A stretch of 15,664 nucleotides of DNA from an uncultured Collinsella sp. (GCA_900551205.1 URUW01000014.1:1-15664), one strand, 5' to 3'; counted from the first letter of the stretch, positions 7,149 through 14,043 are shown. Notes: generated by a model from the sequence alone, not told the origin. Numbers and translations are program-made.

Positions 7149-7964
7149 CTATGCCATCCCCTCGATAATCTTGGCAAGTTTTACCGCCTGCTCGGACGCC
7201 GTTCCCTCAACGGCCTCGCACGTTTGGTCACGGTCGGGCACAAACGAGCGCACGACCTGCGTCGGTGATCCGGCAAGGCCGCAACGCGAGGGATCGGCGT
7301 TTACGTCGGCAGCGCTGGCCACACGCACGTCTGCATCCTCGGCCGCGCGAATACCGGCAATACTCGGCATGCGCAGCTGGCCAATCTCCTTGGCGGTCGT
7401 CATCGCACACGGCATCTCCAGGTACACCGTCTCCTCGCCGGCATCGCAGCCGTGGACGAGCGCCAGCGAGCCACACGTCGTAAATCCCGCGCTCTGCACA
7501 CAGCTCACGTCGGTCACGCAGGGGACCCCAAAGGTGCCGGCCAGCTCGGGGCCGATCTGGGCCGTATCGCCGTCCACTGCCATCTTGCCGCAGATGAGCA
7601 GGTCAAAGTCCTCATCGAGTGCCTCGATGCCGCATTTGAGGGCATAGGTGGTGGCTAGGGTATCGGCGCCCGCAAAGGCTCGGTCGGTCAGCAGCAGCGC
7701 GTCGTCGGCACCGCGGGCGATGCAGTCGCGCAGCAGCGATTCGGTCGCGGGAATGCCCATCGACACCACCGTCACACGCACGTCCATGCCAAAGCCGATA
7801 AAGTCGTCCTTCAGCGCTAGCGCACATTCGAGAGCACTTGCATCGAAGGGATTAACGACCGCCTGCTTGCCATCACGCACGATAGTATTGGTCTTGGGGT
7901 CCATCTTGACCTCGGTGCTTCCGGGCACCGCCTTGACGCACACCACCATATGGAAATCACTCAT
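7149..7964 (-). CDS. etfB: Electron-transfer flavoprotein beta subunit, bifurcating type
   Basis: About 271 residues, standard for ETF beta. The N-terminus VVCVKAVPGSTEVKMD and the VVNPFDASALE segment are family hallmarks. CGKMAVDGDTAQIGPELA (about residues 126-143) is the DGDTAQxGPE loop that marks FAD-binding, electron-bifurcating ETF beta subunits rather than AMP-binding classic ones. It would carry the bifurcating FAD and react with NAD(H). Start: ATG 7964 has GGGGG nine bases upstream. GTG 7970, two codons earlier, overlaps the dehydrogenase stop as GTGA and is an equally fair alternative. Either way, translation is coupled to the dehydrogenase. The TAG stop touches the etfA ATG. Confidence 0.94.
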   Translation of the reverse strand: MSDFHMVVCVKAVPGSTEVKMDPKTNTIVRDGKQAVVNPFDASALECALALKDDFIGFGMDVRVTVVSMGIPATESLLRDCIARGADDALLLTDRAFAGADTLATTYALKCGIEALDEDFDLLICGKMAVDGDTAQIGPELAGTFGVPCVTDVSCVQSAGFTTCGSLALVHGCDAGEETVYLEMPCAMTTAKEIGQLRMPSIAGIRAAEDADVRVASAADVNADPSRCGLAGSPTQVVRSFVPDRDQTCEAVEGTASEQAVKLAKIIEGMA

Positions 7965-7966
7965 CT

Positions 7967-9568
7967 TCACGCGCCCCCTTTCTGGACGAGTTCATCCAAG
8001 AGCTTCTCCGTAAACAGGTTGCCGCGACCCAGCTGGCCGGCAGGATCGAGCTGGAGTTTGAGGCGCGCCGACTCGACCATAGCCTCGTGGCCGTACATCG
8101 TCTCCAAGAAGCCCGCCTTGATCTTGCCGACGCCGTGTTCGGCAGAAACGGCACCGCCCATGGCCGTGACCTCGGAAGCCCACTGGGCAAAGAGCTCTCC
8201 ACCACGACGGTAGTCTTGCGCATCGCGCGGCAGGATGTTCACATGCAGATGGTTGTTCCCGATGTGTCCCCAGGCAGCAGACTCAAGCCCGCTTTCGGCC
8301 AGCGTGCGGCGATAGAGGGCCACGACATCGGCAAGGCGTGCATTGGGCACCGACATATCCGATCCCAGCTTGGTAATGGTGGGGTCGGTGCGGCGACGCT
8401 CATCGATGAGCATGTTGACGCTTTCGGGGACCGCATGACGGAAGAACCTCTGGCACTCGCGATCGACCTCGGTACGCGCGACCCAGGTCGCGTCGTCGCG
8501 GCCGCCTGCAAGCTCCAAAACCCATCCCAAGTGGTACAGCTCCTCGATCGCCTGGGCCTCGTCGTCGCAGTCGAGCTCCACGCAGACGCAGACCTTTGCC
8601 TCCTTGTCGAGCGCCGGCAGCGAGGCAAACGCGGTCGACTGCTCGCGCTGGCGACGAAGGATATCCAGGGCGCCGGCATCGAAATACTCGATAGCGGCGG
8701 CATGGGACAGCACGGGGCGCACGGAATCGGTAAAGGACACCGCCTTGTCCTCGCTGTCGAAGAAGCAGCTTACGCCCCATACGACCGCAGGTGCCGCTTG
8801 CAGGGCAATCTCGAGCTCAGTGATAACGCCGAGCGTGCCACAAGCGCCGATAAAGAGGTCGATGGCGTCCATATCGTCCGCAACAAAATAACCCGAGGCA
8901 TTTTTGGTCTTGGGCACGGTGTAGCCAGGAAGATCGAGCTCGAGTGTGTGGCCCTCTGCCGTCACGAGCGACAGGTGACGGCCCTGGGCAAAAGCCTCGC
9001 CGCGGTGAAGCTCAAGCAAACCGCCATCAGCCAGCGCGACGTGGAGTCCCGTGATATGCGGGCGCATGGGGCCGTAAGCGTAGCTGCGGGCGCCGGAGGC
9101 GTTGCATGCCGCCATGCCGCCCAGACAGGCAGATGTCTCGGTGGGATCGGTGGGAAAGAACTGCTCGCGAGCCTCTTGAAACTCATCGTAGGCCTCAAGC
9201 GATGCCTGGTCCCAACCAGCGGTCGGCAGTACCTTCTTGCCCAGCTGCTTGCGCAGTTCCGAAAGCACAACGCCCGGCTCCACGCGCAGCAGAAAGCGGC
9301 CTTGTTCATCACGGCGAAGGCCCAAGTAGCGATTCATGCGGGAAGTATTGAGAATGTGACCGCCATGAGGCACGGCGCCGGCGGCAAGACCGGTCCGGGC
9401 GCCCTGAACCGTCACCGGGACACGCTCGGCATGGAGCTTTTTCAAAATGGCGCGGACCTCGTTCTCCGTTGTCGGAAACGAGATGCTTGAGGCCTCGCCC
9501 GACGTGCGAGACTCATCGCGGCTATACTCTTCGAACTCATCGGTGAAGGGCTTGATGGTTGCAGACAC
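7967..9568 (-). CDS. FAD-linked lactate/glycolate-type dehydrogenase (GlcD/LctD family)
   Basis: A 533-residue protein. The FAD_binding_4 (VAO-type) domain is seen as TVQGARTGLAAGAVPHGG (53-70) and TETSACLGGMAACNASGARS (143-162), with GACGTLGVITELE at 241-253. The FAD-oxidase C-terminal domain has RHAVPE (377-382), KLGSDMSVP (400-408), the metal/active-site GHIGNNHLH (434-442) and AEHGVGKIK (476-484). Family members oxidise D-lactate, glycolate or other 2-hydroxyacids. Standing directly before etfB and etfA, it corresponds to LctD of the A. woodii Ldh-EtfAB complex. No GlcE/GlcF-type subunit, lactate permease or racemase is in view. The GTG start has AAGGGGGAG five bases upstream. First gene of the unit; substrate not proven. 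Confidence 0.92.
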   Translation of the reverse strand: MSATIKPFTDEFEEYSRDESRTSGEASSISFPTTENEVRAILKKLHAERVPVTVQGARTGLAAGAVPHGGHILNTSRMNRYLGLRRDEQGRFLLRVEPGVVLSELRKQLGKKVLPTAGWDQASLEAYDEFQEAREQFFPTDPTETSACLGGMAACNASGARSYAYGPMRPHITGLHVALADGGLLELHRGEAFAQGRHLSLVTAEGHTLELDLPGYTVPKTKNASGYFVADDMDAIDLFIGACGTLGVITELEIALQAAPAVVWGVSCFFDSEDKAVSFTDSVRPVLSHAAAIEYFDAGALDILRRQREQSTAFASLPALDKEAKVCVCVELDCDDEAQAIEELYHLGWVLELAGGRDDATWVARTEVDRECQRFFRHAVPESVNMLIDERRRTDPTITKLGSDMSVPNARLADVVALYRRTLAESGLESAAWGHIGNNHLHVNILPRDAQDYRRGGELFAQWASEVTAMGGAVSAEHGVGKIKAGFLETMYGHEAMVESARLKLQLDPAGQLGRGNLFTEKLLDELVQKGGA

Positions 9569-9913
9569 GCGAACTCCCCCTTTAGCTAACTACAGTGTTT
9601 GCAGGGAGATGTTACCGCATCGTTTCGTCGACGTGTTCGAGACCGTCTCCATAATTGGCGTTTTTTACGTTCGTGCAATTCGGCGAACGGCAAGTCTTCC
9701 TCGGCAGACGAAGCTTTTAACACATATGGTCACGCCGTCGCCGATCGCTCGATTGTCGCTCGAAAAAAGTTGAAGTAATTTTTGCTGCCTTTTACCTGCG
9801 GAGACACCAATCCGTCAAGCATTTGGTCAGAAATTGGTCAAGTTGCGACTGATAGGGTCGGCGTCGACAGCCAAAGCCAAGAGAAGGTTTGGCCCAAGAG
9901 CAGGGAGGTTCCC
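9569..9913. other. 345-base divergent intergenic region
   Basis: This lies between the dehydrogenase (minus) and the surface cassette (plus), so it should hold both promoters. Seen: an 11-base palindrome GAGAC-C-GTCTC (9639-9649), an 8-base palindrome CGTCGACG (9626-9633), an inverted repeat CGTTCG...CGAACG (9668-9689) and a T6 run (9661-9666). A weak minus-strand pair TTGCAC and AATTAT at 16 bp spacing lies near 9679-9653. The bases around 9720-9800 are AT-richer than the rest. No convincing plus-strand promoter and no small gene could be supported. Confidence 0.5.
9823..9840 (+). repeat. Tandem TTGGTCA repeat with 11-bp period
   Basis: TTGGTCA occurs at 9823-9829 and again at 9834-9840, so the copies are exactly one helical turn apart, 74 bases before the cassette's first start codon. 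Such phased direct repeats are a common arrangement for activator binding sites. Two 7-base copies could also be chance. Confidence 0.45.
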
Positions 9914-10210
9914 ATGGCATATTACTGGCCCCAGTACGGCGTCGCCATCGAGGTCGACGACGATCCCTATCTCCTGCCTTTCGACGAAGAGGCGTTCCCC
10001 GATACGGCGGTCTACCATGTCACCACCGATGTTATCTGCGACCCCGAGTCGTTCTCGGCGCTCGCCCACCACATCGCTCGTATCCACGACATCGAGCTCC
10101 CTCACGACTTCGACGAGCTCATCTACTCGCGCCGCCTGATGCTTCACATGCTCTTTGGAGCGGACCCGTCCACGTTCGCACGTGTCTACACCACCAAGGA
10201 CGCCGCATGA
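9914..10210 (+). CDS. Small hypothetical protein, first gene of surface cassette
   Basis: 98 residues, acidic, soluble, with no signal peptide or membrane segment. It starts AYYWPQYGVAIEVDDDPYL and later has YHVTTDVICDPESFSALAHHIARI. The WPxYGVAIEVD stretch recalls the core strand of PD-(D/E)XK/DUF559-like endonuclease-fold proteins, but the protein is short and no full catalytic set is visible, so this is only a resemblance. ATG 9914 has GGGAGG five bases upstream; a longer in-frame start at 9782 lacks support. Its stop overlaps the next gene's start as ATGA, so the two are translationally coupled. That makes it probably a real gene despite the unknown role. Confidence 0.65.
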   Translation: MAYYWPQYGVAIEVDDDPYLLPFDEEAFPDTAVYHVTTDVICDPESFSALAHHIARIHDIELPHDFDELIYSRRLMLHMLFGADPSTFARVYTTKDAA

Positions 10211-10716
10211 GTGCGAAGAAGCCGCCCCGCCTCGCAGGACTGGGGCGTCGCAAGAAACTCGTCGTTGTCTGCCTGGCTATCGTCTGCGCCCTCATCGCCG
10301 TAGGGCTATACGCCTGGCAGTCGCAGCCCGTGCCCGAAGCGGGTGCCTCAGTCACGACGGCAGAGGGTAAATCGCGCCAAGAAATCCAAGATGAGCTCGA
10401 TGCCATCGTCCGCGACAACATGATGACGATTTCGGTCGCGCCGGTCGCTCAGCTACAGGAGGACGGCAAGCTACGCGTCAACGTGCAAAACGTCCAAGAC
10501 AATAAATTTCCCCAGCGATTCCGCGTCATCCAAAACGACGAGACCATGTACGAATCCGGTGTGGTCGAGACCGGCAAGACAATCGAGACGTGCCCCGCCG
10601 GCGACATCAAAGAAGGCGAGGCATACATCGAGATCCAGGCACTCGATGCCAAGACCCTCGACAGCCACGGCAATCCGACACGTGTCAAGGTACGGGTTGA
10701 GCAAGCCGAGAACTAG
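10207..10716 (+). CDS. Single-pass membrane protein with extracellular beta-type domain
   Basis: 169 residues. A basic N-terminus (KKPPRLAGLGRRKK) precedes one membrane segment at about residues 18-37, so residues 38-169 should lie outside the cell. The outer part has a short helical stretch (EIQDELDAIVRDNM) and then beta-like sequence: KLRVNVQNVQDNKFPQRFRV, NDETMYESGVVETGKTIE and GEAYIEIQALDAKT. The pattern of displayed residue, 'xYESGxVxxGxxIE' and 'GxAYIExQALD' is seen in small surface-associated proteins of Gram-positive bacteria of unknown function. I cannot name the family. It is coupled to the preceding gene by an ATGA overlap and is 90 bases ahead of the secreted-protein gene. Confidence 0.8.
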   Translation: MSAKKPPRLAGLGRRKKLVVVCLAIVCALIAVGLYAWQSQPVPEAGASVTTAEGKSRQEIQDELDAIVRDNMMTISVAPVAQLQEDGKLRVNVQNVQDNKFPQRFRVIQNDETMYESGVVETGKTIETCPAGDIKEGEAYIEIQALDAKTLDSHGNPTRVKVRVEQAEN

Positions 10717-10806
10717 CTTTTTCGACCGACGCGGCACCGCACGCAATTCACCAGCATTCGTCCAATCATCGCGGGGACGGCCCGCGGCGAATAGAAAGGA
10801 ACGACC
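10717..10806 (+). other. Intra-cassette spacer with small hairpin
   Basis: Ninety bases separate the membrane protein from the secreted protein. A 6-bp GC-only stem, CGCGGG-GACGG-CCCGCG (about 10770-10786), stands just before the ribosome site AAAGGA. No T-run follows, so it is not an intrinsic terminator. It could tune translation of the next gene. Confidence 0.4.
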
Positions 10807-11406
10807 ATGGACATCACCAGGAACATGAACGGAGCCAGAGCGCTCGTCGTGGGCGCAGGGCTCGCGCTCGCGCTCGCAATGGGCGCCGCCCCGACGCCAG
10901 CTCTGGCAGCCGGGCGCGTTGGAACCACAAAAGTAATGGTCAGGACCGAGATCGACAACGTAGAGTTCAAAGTTCCGACGGTTATTCCCTTCGTCGCCAA
11001 GGCCGACGGCACGCTTCAGGGCCCCTCAGAAGACGCGACCACCATCGACAATCATTCGGCCTACGGCATCCATGTCACCAACATGAAGATCGACGCCATG
11101 AACACCTGGACCATTGCCGCCGACGCCAAGGCCGGAACCGCGCAGAATTCCATCGACTTTAAGGTCGGCCCCAACGGCGCACTCCAGAACGCCAGCGCCG
11201 CAATGCAGGAGACGGGCCTCGATCTTTCCAAGAATGCAGCCTTCGACATGGGCTACCAGGGCATTGCCGGCGGCACGGACAAAATTAAGCTCAAGACAAG
11301 CGGAAACGTCGCCCGCGTCACGCGCGACATCTTCCGCGTAACCGGCGAAGGCGATCAGGTCGCAACGATCACCTGGACGGTCGAGCCCGGTGCGCACACG
11401 GCATAA
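10807..11406 (+). CDS. Secreted beta-rich surface protein, unknown family
   Basis: 199 residues with a clear signal peptide: basic start, hydrophobic core from about residue 12 to 27, then PTPALA with likely cleavage after residue 34 or 35. The mature part is rich in alternating hydrophobic residues, contains no cysteine, and ends in ATITWTVEPG. Its first mature block, VPTVIPFVAKADGTLQGP (56-73), followed by NHSAYGIHVTNMKIDA, lines up without gaps with the C-terminal domain of the 476-residue protein two genes downstream. No sortase signal or lipobox is present. ATG 10807 has AAAGGA seven bases upstream. Pilin-like subunit or S-layer-like surface component are guesses. The last 17 bases overlap the next gene. 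Confidence 0.82.
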   Translation: MDITRNMNGARALVVGAGLALALAMGAAPTPALAAGRVGTTKVMVRTEIDNVEFKVPTVIPFVAKADGTLQGPSEDATTIDNHSAYGIHVTNMKIDAMNTWTIAADAKAGTAQNSIDFKVGPNGALQNASAAMQETGLDLSKNAAFDMGYQGIAGGTDKIKLKTSGNVARVTRDIFRVTGEGDQVATITWTVEPGAHTA

Positions 11407-11671
11407 GGCCGTCGCCCTGGCCGCCGCCGTCAGTATCCTAGCGTTTGGGCCAGCCATGGCCTTTGCCCAGCAAGAACAGGCGCAGGCCGCCACGCAGGTG
11501 ACGGTCGACCTCTCGGAGCTCGACCGCGACTGCCGCGAGGAACCGTTGGCTCAGACAGGCGACAGACGATGGCTCTTGGCAGCAGGCGCCACGGCAGCAG
11601 GCGCGGGAACCGCCGGCCTCGGTCTGCACATCAAACGCAGCCAGAAACGAAACACGGACAGGCCACACTAA
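11390..11671 (+). CDS. Mini LAXTG sortase-anchored surface protein
   Basis: 93 residues. MRTRHKAVALAAAVSILAFG gives a typical signal peptide, cleaved probably after AMAFA (residue 26). Only about 26 residues later comes LAQTG (53-57), then a hydrophobic stretch WLLAAGATAAGAGTAGLGL and a basic tail KRSQKR. This is a complete LPXTG-type cell-wall sorting signal, in the LAXTG form recognised by class E sortases of high-GC Gram-positives. The mature protein would be about 30 residues, far smaller than usual wall proteins. It therefore probably acts as an anchor or cap for a partner rather than an adhesin. It starts at GTG, 17 bases inside the preceding gene, in another frame, so coupling is likely. 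No sortase gene is in the window. Confidence 0.78.
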   Translation: MRTRHKAVALAAAVSILAFGPAMAFAQQEQAQAATQVTVDLSELDRDCREEPLAQTGDRRWLLAAGATAAGAGTAGLGLHIKRSQKRNTDRPH

Positions 11672-11689
11672 ATTAGCTAAGGAGACCCC

Positions 11690-13120
11690 ATGGCATCGAA
11701 GAACCTTTTGCCCGTCGTCGCACTCTGCGGCGCGCTCGCAACCGGAACGCCTGTCGCCGCTTGGGCGACTCCCGTCATGGCAGACTCCTTACCAGCAGCC
11801 CTAAGCTCCGCACCAAATCCGTCGAGCGCCATTGCGTGCAAGCGTTTTTCGTTCGCACAGGCCGCAATCTCAACCTCGGGATGCCTTCGTCGTAATACGG
11901 ACGGCTCGATAGTCGTGGATATCAATCGTTCGAACAAGGCAAACGGCTCCCAGGCGGGGTGCGCCGTCTGCACGTGGCGCTCGATTGTGCTCGATGCAGA
12001 TGGCGATCCGTGCGATTTGGGGTTGCGCATCGATATCGCTTCGGTCGATGACTCGGCGAACGGAGCGAAGGTCGCCTTCGACGGTGCGTTTTTCGAGAAA
12101 GGAGGCGGTATATGTCTGGGCTGCGCCGCCGCGAATGCAGACGATGTGCAGCCCACCCTCTCATTCACGGCATCGCTGCGGCTGACCAAGGCGGGCACCG
12201 ATGCCATCGCGGCGGGAGAAGCATCCCTGCTGTTCTACGCCGCCAGCACCGAAGACACAGACATTCATTTCGAGAAGCCGGCCGGATCGCTCAGCCTTAC
12301 GCGCGGGACGGAGGCAGGCCCTATTGCGATCGATACCCACACGCTAGGCAGGCAACGCATTCTTGCCGACCCGGTGCTTCTCGAAATGGAGTGGAACGGA
12401 TCCGGAGCCATCGGAATTCTCCCCTCCGCGCTTGACGCCAAGACGCTCCCCTCAAACGACGAACCCATCAACGCAACCACACAAGAAGAGAGCGCGGACA
12501 AAGAAGCAGGTGCGGGCGACACGCCGTCGCCGACAAACAGCGTCCCAGCTTCTTTCGAAGCACCGAATGAGCCCGCTACCGATCCAAACGATCCCGAGCT
12601 CGCGGACAGTCTGGGGCTTGCTGATCCTCAAGAAATCGATGAAGGTAACTGCTGCGTGCTTGCCGCGCTCGACCACACGGAGGTCATCGACGCTGCGAAC
12701 ATCGAAGTTGCCGCCGCCAATCAGCCCGTCCGCAAGTCGGCCATCATCGCATTTCCCGAGTCCATCGAAGTCGTCTTTTTGCCATCGGGCGAGGTCGTGG
12801 CCCCAACACTGCTCACCCTGTTGGGCGCCAAGAATACTCGAAACGAAATTAAAAAGGTCACGGTTGTCGACCCTGCAACCACCGCTAAACTGCGTCTATA
12901 CGCCGTTGCCCCAGACGGAGGCAAAACCTTGGAATTCGATGGTGACACACTCCTAGCCTGGCGACGTCTGGACATTATGCAAGACGTCTCGTATCAGATC
13001 GAACTCGAAGGGTTTGATCGCGCCCGCGATGCCAATATCATCGCCGCGGCTATTGAATCCCCACAGCGGCTTATGACACTGCGCTTTGACTACTATCCCT
13101 ATGTCCCGACAACCACCTGA
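11690..13120 (+). CDS. Large secreted cysteine-containing surface protein, unknown family
   Basis: 476 residues. The signal peptide is residues 1-26 (cleavage after AWA) or 1-31 (after VMA). The N-terminal domain (about 45-245) holds seven cysteines including two CxxC pairs, CAVC (91-94) and CLGC (142-145), and repeated beta-like segments. An acidic Pro/Glu/Asp linker spans about 255-318; CC follows at 321-322. The C-terminal domain (350-476) begins FPESIEVVFLPSGEVVAP, which aligns without gaps with the 199-residue protein of this cassette. It ends PYVPTTT with no sortase or lipoprotein signal, so it is either released or held by partners. ATG 11690 has AAGGAG seven bases upstream, 18 bases after the mini LAXTG gene. 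Last gene of the cassette. Confidence 0.86.
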   Translation: MASKNLLPVVALCGALATGTPVAAWATPVMADSLPAALSSAPNPSSAIACKRFSFAQAAISTSGCLRRNTDGSIVVDINRSNKANGSQAGCAVCTWRSIVLDADGDPCDLGLRIDIASVDDSANGAKVAFDGAFFEKGGGICLGCAAANADDVQPTLSFTASLRLTKAGTDAIAAGEASLLFYAASTEDTDIHFEKPAGSLSLTRGTEAGPIAIDTHTLGRQRILADPVLLEMEWNGSGAIGILPSALDAKTLPSNDEPINATTQEESADKEAGAGDTPSPTNSVPASFEAPNEPATDPNDPELADSLGLADPQEIDEGNCCVLAALDHTEVIDAANIEVAAANQPVRKSAIIAFPESIEVVFLPSGEVVAPTLLTLLGAKNTRNEIKKVTVVDPATTAKLRLYAVAPDGGKTLEFDGDTLLAWRRLDIMQDVSYQIELEGFDRARDANIIAAAIESPQRLMTLRFDYYPYVPTTT

Positions 13121-13154
13121 GGCTTAAATGCTGCGCATCATTCCTAACACCACT

Positions 13155-13162
13155 TATATAAC
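13155..13162 (+). promoter_or_regulatory. Possible promoter -10 for the DUF554 gene
   Basis: TATATAAC (13155-13162) lies in an AT-rich patch about 80 bases before the DUF554 start and after the cassette ends. The best -35 at 17 bp spacing is the poor TGCGCA (13132-13137). Confidence 0.35.
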
Positions 13163-13208
13163 GTATTAGATGAGTCGCGATGTGCCTCGCATTTCGTTCT
13201 GCTACGAT

Positions 13209-13221
13209 TGCCACGTTGGCA
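13209..13221 (+). repeat. Inverted repeat beside the DUF554 ribosome site
   Basis: TGCCA-CGT-TGGCA (13209-13221) is a perfect 13-base inverted repeat eight bases before the AGGAGGG ribosome site. It could be a repressor operator downstream of the promoter or a small leader hairpin. Confidence 0.45.
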
Positions 13222-13238
13222 TCAATACAGGAGGGCTC

Positions 13239-13955
13239 ATGCCGGGCTTGGGAACAGTCATCAACGTTGTGCTTTTAGTTGCGGGCGGTCTTTTGGGATT
13301 AGCGGGCGGCCGCTTCATTACACCGCGCATCCAAGACACGCTCATGAAAGCATCGGGGCTGTGCGTCCTGTTTATCGGCCTGGGCGGCACCATGCAAAAG
13401 ATGCTCCTTATCGATGGGAAGGCGCTGGCGACCACTGGTGCCACCATGCTCATCGTCTCATTTGCGCTCGGTTCGCTCATCGGCGAGGCCGTCAACTTGG
13501 AAGCCGCCATCGAGAACCTTGGCGAATGGCTCAAGCGCAAGACTGGCAGTGAGGGCGATAACGAGTTCACCAACGCTTTTGTCTCGACTTCGCTCACCGT
13601 GTGCATCGGCGCCATGGCCATTGTGGGATCGATCCAGGACGGCCTGCTCGGCGACTGGTCAACGCTTGCCCTCAAGGGCGCACTGGACTGCATCATCGTC
13701 TGCACCATGACGGCCTCGCTTGGCCGCGGCTGCATCTTCTCCGCCCTGCCCGTCGCCGTGTGCCAGGGGACGATCACGCTGTTTGCCGGCGCACTCTCCC
13801 CCATCATGACCACGGCAGCCCTCGACAGCCTTTCGCTCGTAGGCTCCATGCTCATCTTCTGCGTCGGCGTCAACCTCATCCGTCCTCAGACCTTCCGCAC
13901 GGCCAATATGCTCCCCTCCGTCGTCATCGCCGTCATCTACGCCCTCCTGTTCTAA
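13239..13955 (+). CDS. DUF554 (YdfK-like) membrane protein
   Basis: 238 residues with about six to seven membrane segments. It begins PGLGTVINVVLLVAGGLLGL, then GGRFITPRIQDTLMKASGL, IGLGGTMQKML and IGAMAIVGSIQDGLLGD, all characteristic of DUF554 (B. subtilis YdfK, E. coli YqgA). Its function is not established; a membrane transport or channel role is often assumed. ATG 13239 is chosen because AGGAGGG (13229-13235) stands three bases before it. An upstream in-frame start at 13170 would add a non-hydrophobic tail unlike the family. It appears to be transcribed alone. Confidence 0.9.
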   Translation: MPGLGTVINVVLLVAGGLLGLAGGRFITPRIQDTLMKASGLCVLFIGLGGTMQKMLLIDGKALATTGATMLIVSFALGSLIGEAVNLEAAIENLGEWLKRKTGSEGDNEFTNAFVSTSLTVCIGAMAIVGSIQDGLLGDWSTLALKGALDCIIVCTMTASLGRGCIFSALPVAVCQGTITLFAGALSPIMTTAALDSLSLVGSMLIFCVGVNLIRPQTFRTANMLPSVVIAVIYALLF

Positions 13956-13997
13956 ATCTATCTACGCAGCAGTATCTCGAACACCTGTTTGATGCTG

Positions 13998-14006
13998 TGC
14001 TATGAT
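13998..14006 (+). promoter_or_regulatory. Extended -10 promoter of the TerB_N gene
   Basis: TGCTATGAT (13998-14006) contains an extended -10 (TGnTATGAT, five of six hexamer matches). The -35 region at 17-18 bp (around TCGAAC, 13977-13982) is poor, as usual for extended -10 promoters. Predicted transcription start is about 14013, leaving a leader of about 30 bases with an AGGAGAGGAG ribosome site. Confidence 0.55.
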
Positions 14007-14043
14007 ATGAGGTCACCGAAGCTGCGTTAGGAGAGGAGAAGCG

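Noticed and set aside
8087..9490. Long open frame (467 codons) on the plus strand opposite the FAD-linked dehydrogenase.
   Set aside because: It is a complement shadow in GC-rich DNA; the minus-strand frame has clear family motifs throughout and this one has none.
9661..9689. T6 run and CGTTCG/CGAACG repeat as an intrinsic terminator.
   Set aside because: The T-run lies before, not after, the stem on the plus strand, and on the minus strand the stem would be followed by A's.
11720..11740. Possible lipoprotein signal (Cys13 in the signal peptide of the 476-residue protein).
   Set aside because: The residue before the Cys is Leu instead of Gly/Ala/Ser, and the Cys is too near the N-terminus for a normal lipobox; a standard AxA cleavage site follows.
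13202..13879. 225-codon minus-strand open frame opposite the DUF554 gene.
   Set aside because: Composition is rich in Ser, Pro, Met and Thr with no domain; the plus-strand frame is a recognised membrane protein with a good ribosome site.
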